Below are positions 59,448 to 64,000 of a stretch of DNA of 64,000 bases, one piece after another; position 1 is the first letter of the stretch, and each line of letters opens with the position of its first letter. Under the pieces are notes generated by a model. It saw only the letters and a list, made by a program, of their open reading frames with translations, ran no database searches and had not been told where the DNA came from. Origin of the DNA: AP-15 sp963799085 (GTDB taxonomy: Bacteria > Pseudomonadota > Alphaproteobacteria > ATCC43930 > CGMCC-115725). Location: NCBI GenBank assembly GCA_963799085.1, contig CAWCWA010000005.1, positions 62,001-126,000 of the forward strand, in the 5' to 3' direction. The position numbers and the translations under genes were made by a program.

Positions 59448-60088
59448 TGCTCGTCGCCATTGTCGATTACGGCTCGGGCAATCTGCGCTCCGCGGCAAAG
59501 GCGTTCGAACGGGCCGCTGCGGAAGGCGAGATAGATGCCAGGATCGAGGTGACGAGCGCGCCCGAGCGGGTCGCCGCCGCCGACCGCGTGGTATTGCCGG
59601 GGGTGGGAGCCTTTGCCGATTGCCGCCGTGGGCTCGCCGCCGTTCCGGGGCTCGAAACCGCTCTCGCCGAAGCGGTCATCGGGTGCGGGCGGCCGTTTCT
59701 GGGCATATGCGTCGGAATGCAGCTGATGGCCGAGCGCGGCCGCGAGTTCGAGACGGTGGAGGGGCTGGGCTGGATCGGCGGCGAGGTCGTGCCAATCACA
59801 CCCAGCGATCCGACGCTCAAGATCCCGCACATGGGCTGGAACGAGATCACGCCGATGGCCACGCATCCGCTGCTCGCGGGCCTCGGTGCCGGCGTCCACG
59901 CCTATTTCGTGCACAGCTATCATTTCGCGCTCGCTGACCCGGCGGACCTCGTCGCGGCCGTCGATTACGGCAGCCCGCTCGCCGCCATCGTCGGGCGCGG
60001 CAATCTAGCCGGCACGCAGTTCCACCCGGAAAAGAGCCAGGAAGCGGGGTTGCGGCTGATCGGCAATTTCCTGCGGTGGCGGCCATGA
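59447..60088 (+). CDS. hisH: imidazole glycerol phosphate synthase, glutaminase subunit
   Basis: A class I glutamine amidotransferase partner of HisF. It has VAIVDYGSGNLRSA, VVLPGVGAFADC, the nucleophile Cys in FLGICVGMQLMAERG, HMGWNEI and the His-Glu pair in GTQFHPEKSQ. About 213 residues. The ATG overlaps the hisB stop (TGATG) and the stop overlaps the next ATG, so translation is coupled along the operon. Confidence 0.95.
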   Translation: MLVAIVDYGSGNLRSAAKAFERAAAEGEIDARIEVTSAPERVAAADRVVLPGVGAFADCRRGLAAVPGLETALAEAVIGCGRPFLGICVGMQLMAERGREFETVEGLGWIGGEVVPITPSDPTLKIPHMGWNEITPMATHPLLAGLGAGVHAYFVHSYHFALADPADLVAAVDYGSPLAAIVGRGNLAGTQFHPEKSQEAGLRLIGNFLRWRP

Positions 60089-60639
60089 GCGAGACCGGGT
60101 TCGCAGCCGCTGTAGTGTCGATCGAGCGGCTGACGCAATATTCCGGCACTGATCTCGACGATCTGTGCGAAGCGACCGAGGCGGCGATCACCGAGGGCGG
60201 CGGCTTCGGCTGGCTCAAACCGCCGCCAAGGCAGGTGCTGGAGAATTACTGGAAGGGCGTCCTGCTGGTGCCGGAGCGTCGGCTCGTGGTCGGTCGCCTC
60301 GACGGGGTCGTCGCCGGCTCTGCTCAGTTGAGCCGGGCCCCGCGCAACAACGAGGCGCAGGCCTTCGCCGGCACCTTGACCAGCGCCTTTGTAGCGCCTT
60401 GGGCCCGCGGCCACGGCCTCGGCCGCGGCGTCGTGCTCGAAATCGAGCGGCTCGCCGGCGAACTAGGCCTCGCTGTCCTCAATCTCGATCTGCGCGACAC
60501 CCAGGGGCCGGCGATCCGGCTCTACGAGAGCCTGGGTTATATCCGCTGGGGCACGCATCCCGCTTATGCCCAGGTCGAGGGCCGGATCGTGCCTGGGCAC
60601 TATTACTATAAGCGCCTCGACGAACCGGCGGCGCCGTGA
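60085..60639 (+). CDS. GNAT-family N-acetyltransferase within the his operon
   Basis: A 184-residue acetyltransferase. The GNAT core shows RLVVGRLDGVVAGSAQLS, TSAFVAPWARGHGLGRGVVLEIERLA (the acetyl-CoA loop RGHGLGR) and LNLDLRDTQGPAIRLYESLGYIRWG. The start overlaps the hisH stop (ATGA) and its stop overlaps the hisA GTG, so it is embedded in the operon. The substrate is unknown; I see no reason in the sequence to assign it a step in histidine synthesis. Confidence 0.87.
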   Translation: MSETGFAAAVVSIERLTQYSGTDLDDLCEATEAAITEGGGFGWLKPPPRQVLENYWKGVLLVPERRLVVGRLDGVVAGSAQLSRAPRNNEAQAFAGTLTSAFVAPWARGHGLGRGVVLEIERLAGELGLAVLNLDLRDTQGPAIRLYESLGYIRWGTHPAYAQVEGRIVPGHYYYKRLDEPAAP

Positions 60640-61373
60640 TCCTGTTCCCGGCGATCGACCTCAAGGACGGCGCCTGCGTCCGCCTCGTCCGAGGCGAGAT
60701 GGCGAGCGCGACCCTCTTCAACGAAAACCCGGCGGCGCAGGCCCGCGCGTTTGCGCAGGCGGGCTTCGAATGGCTGCACGTCGTCGACCTCAACGGCGCC
60801 TTTGCCGGCCGATCGGTGAACGGCGAAGCGGTGGCGGCGATCCGCGCCGCGGTCGATCTGAAGATCCAGTTCGGCGGCGGCGTGCGCGATGAGACTTCGA
60901 TCGAAGATTGGCTGGGGCTCGGGATCGATCGGGTTGTGCTCGGCACAGCAGCGCTGCGCGATCCGGAACTCGTCCGGCGGACGGCGGGGGCATACCCGGG
61001 TCGAATCGCGGTCGCGATCGACGCCCGCGACGGCCGGGTCGCGGTCGAGGGTTGGGCGCGGACGACGGAAACCGGCACCGTCGATCTCGCCCGGCGGTTC
61101 GCCGATTGCGGGGTCGCGGCGCTGATCTATACGGACATCGCGCGCGACGGGGCGCTCGGCGGCGTCGACGCCGCGGCAATGCGGGGCTTCGCGCGCAAGG
61201 CGGCGCTGCCGGTCATCGCCTCGGGCGGCGTCGCTTCACTCGCTGATCTTGCCGCGTTGAAGGCGCATGAGGACGACGGCATCGTTGGCGTCATCAGCGG
61301 ACGAGCGCTTTATGACGGGCGGATCGATCCAGAAGCAGCGTTGCGGCTGCTGCGGGGAGAGACGCGGTGCTGA
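60636..61373 (+). CDS. hisA: ProFAR isomerase (phosphoribosylformimino-AICAR-P isomerase)
   Basis: A 245-residue (beta/alpha)8 barrel that isomerises ProFAR to PRFAR. Catalytic Asp in FPAIDLKDGACVRLVRG, the phosphate loop QFGGGVRDETSIEDWL, the second Asp in YTDIARDGALGGVD, and ASGGVASLADL. The GTG start overlaps the upstream stop. The end overlaps hisF by 7 nt. Confidence 0.95.
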   Translation: MILFPAIDLKDGACVRLVRGEMASATLFNENPAAQARAFAQAGFEWLHVVDLNGAFAGRSVNGEAVAAIRAAVDLKIQFGGGVRDETSIEDWLGLGIDRVVLGTAALRDPELVRRTAGAYPGRIAVAIDARDGRVAVEGWARTTETGTVDLARRFADCGVAALIYTDIARDGALGGVDAAAMRGFARKAALPVIASGGVASLADLAALKAHEDDGIVGVISGRALYDGRIDPEAALRLLRGETRC

Positions 61374-62125
61374 AGATGCGGGTTATCCCCTGCCTCGATG
61401 TCAAGGACGGGCGGGTAGTCAAGGGCGTCAACTTCGTCGATCTGATCGATGCCGGCGACCCGGTGGCGCAGGCCCGCTTCTACGATCGCGAGGGCGCTGA
61501 CGAACTCTGCTTTCTCGATATCACCGCAAGCGCGGAAGAACGCGACACGCTTTACGATGTTGTCCGCCGTACGGCCGAAGAATGCTTCATGCCGCTGACC
61601 GTCGGCGGCGGCGTGCGCACGGTCGAGGATGTGCGGCGGCTGCTGCTGGCCGGCGCCGACAAGGTGTCGATCAACACCGCCGCGGTCGCGCGACCCGAAT
61701 TTGTGCGCGAGGCGGCGCAGAAATTCGGCAGCCAATGCACCGTCGTCGCAATCGACGCAAAACAGGTGGAGCCGGAGCGCTGGGAGGTGTTCACCCATGG
61801 CGGGCGCCGGCCGACCGGCATCGACGCCATCGAATGGGCCTGCCGGTTGACCGATTACGGGGCGGGCGAAATCCTGCTCACCTCGATGGACCGCGACGGG
61901 ACGAAATCGGGCTTCGACGTCGGGCTTACCCGCCGCGTGGCCGACGCCGTCAGGGTGCCGGTCATCGCCTCGGGCGGCGTGGGCACGCTCGACCATCTCG
62001 TTGAGGGGATTCGCGACGGCCATGCGACCGCGGTGCTCGCCGCATCGATCTTTCATTTCGGGACATACCGGATCGGTGAGGCCAAGGCCCGGCTCGCCGC
62101 CGCCGGCATCCCGGTGCGGGGCTAA
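61367..62125 (+). CDS. hisF: imidazole glycerol phosphate synthase, cyclase subunit
   Basis: A 252-residue (beta/alpha)8 barrel. Catalytic Asp in IPCLDVKDGRVVKGVNF, phosphate loop VGGGVRTVEDV, INTAAVARPEFV, and the second Asp in LLTSMDRDGTKSGFD. It uses ammonia from HisH to form imidazole glycerol phosphate and AICAR. The GTG start lies inside the hisA end. Confidence 0.95.
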   Translation: MLKMRVIPCLDVKDGRVVKGVNFVDLIDAGDPVAQARFYDREGADELCFLDITASAEERDTLYDVVRRTAEECFMPLTVGGGVRTVEDVRRLLLAGADKVSINTAAVARPEFVREAAQKFGSQCTVVAIDAKQVEPERWEVFTHGGRRPTGIDAIEWACRLTDYGAGEILLTSMDRDGTKSGFDVGLTRRVADAVRVPVIASGGVGTLDHLVEGIRDGHATAVLAASIFHFGTYRIGEAKARLAAAGIPVRG

Positions 62126-62129
62126 AAGA

Positions 62130-62462
62130 ATGAAACAAGATCTCGGCCCGGCGCTCGACAGGTTGTGGCAGGTGATCGAATCCCGACGGGGCGGCGACCC
62201 TCAGATTTCCTATACCGCGCGGCTGTTCGCCCGCGGCCGCACCAAGATCGCGCAAAAGCTCGGTGAGGAGGCGGTCGAGACGGTCATCGAGGGGGTGCGC
62301 GGCGACCGCGATAAACTCGTCGGCGAGAGCGCCGACCTCCTTTACCATCTGCTTGTGCTGTGGGCCGACACCGGCGTTTCACCGGCAGAGATCGGCGCCG
62401 AACTGACCCGCCGTGAGGGCAAGTCCGGGATCGAGGAAAAGCGCGGGCGGGGGAAGCTATAG
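62130..62462 (+). CDS. hisE: phosphoribosyl-ATP pyrophosphohydrolase
   Basis: A 110-residue MazG-like all-helical enzyme of step 2 in histidine synthesis. It has LDRLWQVIESRR, SYTARLFARGRTKIAQKLGEEAVETVIEGV and the acidic metal site GESADLLYHLLVLWAD. ATG 62130 is 4 bp after the hisF stop. HisI is not fused or adjacent. Confidence 0.93.
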   Translation: MKQDLGPALDRLWQVIESRRGGDPQISYTARLFARGRTKIAQKLGEEAVETVIEGVRGDRDKLVGESADLLYHLLVLWADTGVSPAEIGAELTRREGKSGIEEKRGRGKL

Positions 62463-62492
62463 GCTGCAAAGACCCGATCGGAGACGGCAGGC

Positions 62493-62855
62493 ATGCCCTA
62501 CGACCGCAACAACGTCTTCGCCCGTATCCTCCGCGGCGAAATTCCCTGCAACAAGGTCTACGAGGACGAGCATGTGCTCGCTTTTCGCGACATCAGCCCG
62601 CAGGCGCCGACACACATTCTGGTGATCCCAAAGGGCGAATACGTGTCGCTTGACGATTTTTCAGAGCAGGCCTCGGACGCTGAGATCGCAGCGCTCGTCC
62701 GTGCGGTCGGGCGGATCGCAAAGGAGCAAGGCGTCGAGCAATCGGGTTACCGCATCCTCGCCAATAACGGGCCGGCGGCGCACCAGGAAGTGCCGCACTT
62801 CCACGTGCACCTTTTCGGCGGGCGCGATCTCGGCGCGATGCTGATGCGCCGCTGA
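62493..62855 (+). CDS. hinT: HIT-family nucleotide hydrolase (HinT-like)
   Basis: A 120-residue histidine-triad protein. It has NVFARILRGEIPCNKVYEDEHVLAF and PTHILVIPKGEY, and the triad EVPHFHVHLFGGRDLG. Such enzymes hydrolyse adenosine phosphoramidates or acyl-AMP. It follows hisE by 30 bp, an arrangement common in alphaproteobacteria. The stop is at 62855; the region to 62900 appears non-coding. Confidence 0.93.
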   Translation: MPYDRNNVFARILRGEIPCNKVYEDEHVLAFRDISPQAPTHILVIPKGEYVSLDDFSEQASDAEIAALVRAVGRIAKEQGVEQSGYRILANNGPAAHQEVPHFHVHLFGGRDLGAMLMRR

Positions 62856-62900
62856 TCAGCCGCCGGCGCCGCCCGCGGTCGGCGTTGCCAGCGCGGCGGG

Positions 62901-64000
62901 TCAGGGCTGGTCGGGAACCAGCGGAGGGGGGCCGCCGACTTCGTCCCAGATCCGGATCCGGTGCGTCGGCTCCCGAATGAAGGTGAGACTGACGACGACG
63001 CCCAAGGCGGCAATCGCCATCGGGTAGAGCAAGCCGCCCAGAGCAATGCCGGTCAGCGCCGCAATCGAGGCGCCGGCCGCCGGGACCAGACCGCCGAAGA
63101 CGCCGTTGCCAACATGATATGGCAGCGACATCGAGGTATAGCGGATGCGGGCCGGGAAAAGTTCGACGAGGAAGGCGGCGATCGGGCCATACACCATAGT
63201 CACCAGAATGACCATGTAGAAGACCAGGATCCCCAGAATGAGCGGGTTGTCCTTGAAGGTTCCGAGCCAGGTGAAGACCGGCCAATAACTGACCACGGCC
63301 AAGGCAAAGCCCAGTGTCATGATGTTGCGGCGTCCGATTCGATCGGACAGCGCGCCAAACACGACAAAGAACGGCGCCGCCAGGGTCAGCGAGATCATCA
63401 TGATGATGTAGACCGTGACGAAATCGATCTTGAGCACCGTCGTCATGTAGAAGAGCGCGTAGAATTGACCCGTGTACCAGACGACACCCTCGGGCGCGGT
63501 GGCGCCGAATAGCGCGATCAGGATCAGTCCCCAGTTGCGGCCGCTGCTGAAGCTTTCGAGGGCGGGATTTTTCGATGCCTTGCCCTCTTCCTTGAGGCGC
63601 GCATAGAGCGGCGACTTTTCCAATTTCATGCGGATGTAGATCGACAGGCCCACCAGCACCGCCGAGATCAGGAACGGCACTCGCCATCCCCAATCGGCAA
63701 AGACCTCGCCGCCAAAGCCGAGCCGGCAGATCAGGATCACCAGCAGGGCAAGGACGATGCCCATTGTCGCCGTGGTCTGGATCCAGGAGGTGTAGAAGCC
63801 GCGTTTGCCGTCGGGTGAGTGCTCGGCGATATAGGTCGCCGCACCGCCATATTCGCCGCCGAGCGCCAGCCCCTGCAGCACCCGCATCGCGACCAGCAGA
63901 ATCGGCGCCGCGGCCCCGATCACGTTGTAGCCCGGCAGCAAGCCGACTACGAAAGTCGCGGCTCCCATCAGAAGCAGGGTCAGCATGAAAGTGAATTTGC
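62901..64000 (-). CDS. metabolite:H+ symporter (MHS family, MFS), cut by window edge
   Basis: The C-terminal 365 or so residues of an MHS-type major facilitator are visible. They show KFTFMLTLLLMGAATFVVGLLPGY, RVLQGLALGGEYGGAATYIAEH (typical of the family), FYTSWIQTTATMGIVLALLV and FADWGWRVPFLISAVLVGLSIYIRMKLEKSP. Next come FFVVFGALSDRIGRRNIM and VELFPARIRYTSMSLPYHVGNG. The frame stays open to position 64000, so the first helices lie outside the window. Relatives import osmolytes or dicarboxylates; the substrate is unknown. Confidence 0.9.
   Translation of the reverse strand, partial: KFTFMLTLLLMGAATFVVGLLPGYNVIGAAAPILLVAMRVLQGLALGGEYGGAATYIAEHSPDGKRGFYTSWIQTTATMGIVLALLVILICRLGFGGEVFADWGWRVPFLISAVLVGLSIYIRMKLEKSPLYARLKEEGKASKNPALESFSSGRNWGLILIALFGATAPEGVVWYTGQFYALFYMTTVLKIDFVTVYIIMMISLTLAAPFFVVFGALSDRIGRRNIMTLGFALAVVSYWPVFTWLGTFKDNPLILGILVFYMVILVTMVYGPIAAFLVELFPARIRYTSMSLPYHVGNGVFGGLVPAAGASIAALTGIALGGLLYPMAIAALGVVVSLTFIREPTHRIRIWDEVGGPPPLVPDQP

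Overview
The window is high-GC DNA from an alphaproteobacterium. This is supported by a CpaA-F/TadB-C pilus locus, an hslV-hslU pair divergent from hisB-hisH-(GNAT)-hisA-hisF-hisE-hinT, an LdtR-like MarR regulator and rhizobial/rhodospirillal-type IS66, IS21, IS1595 and IS1380 elements. The gene order around the his operon resembles Rhodospirillales, but genus cannot be read from the sequence. Layout: 0-10.6 kb is an energy/acid-stress block: a deletion-fused MFS/antiporter pseudogene pair, phosphoketolase, a proton-pumping P-type ATPase translationally coupled to a PPK2-type polyphosphate kinase, and a fatty-acid desaturase. 10.6-20.7 kb is a nested mobile-element cluster: a decayed IS66, a large serine recombinase cassette that lies inside a second IS66 transposase gene, and an IS21 that splits a flavoprotein gene. 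20.7-28.5 kb is an eroded accessory/catabolic segment (flavoprotein N-terminus, LLM-type monooxygenase, TPR protein, DUF3604 protein, HlyD remnant). 28.5-33.8 kb is a second IS cluster (IS6, IS1380, IS1595, IS5) holding AT-richer remnants, including the C-terminal end of a NACHT/STAND-like NTPase. 34-36.7 kb has an alcohol dehydrogenase and an MFS transporter. 36.9-46.2 kb is the Tad/Flp pilus assembly locus. 46.4-64 kb is housekeeping and metabolism: alaS, a phosphatase, a MarR regulator, a 3-hydroxyisobutyrate dehydrogenase-like gene, a crotonase, a cystathionine beta-lyase, a CocE-type hydrolase, tRNA-Val, hslVU, the his operon, hinT and a metabolite:H+ symporter. Two general points matter for reading the annotation. 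First, single-base indels break many otherwise well-conserved genes, including the normally indispensable alaS and hslU as well as hisB. Most fall in short homopolymers, so many apparent pseudogenes are probably consensus errors. Truly degraded loci are those with truncation, IS insertion or in-frame stops. Second, four copies of a 23-26 bp palindromic mini-element sit inside the IS1380 and IS5 transposase genes (29.9-33.4 kb). Each is inserted immediately before a CTG trinucleotide. This is the most unusual structure I can document in the window.
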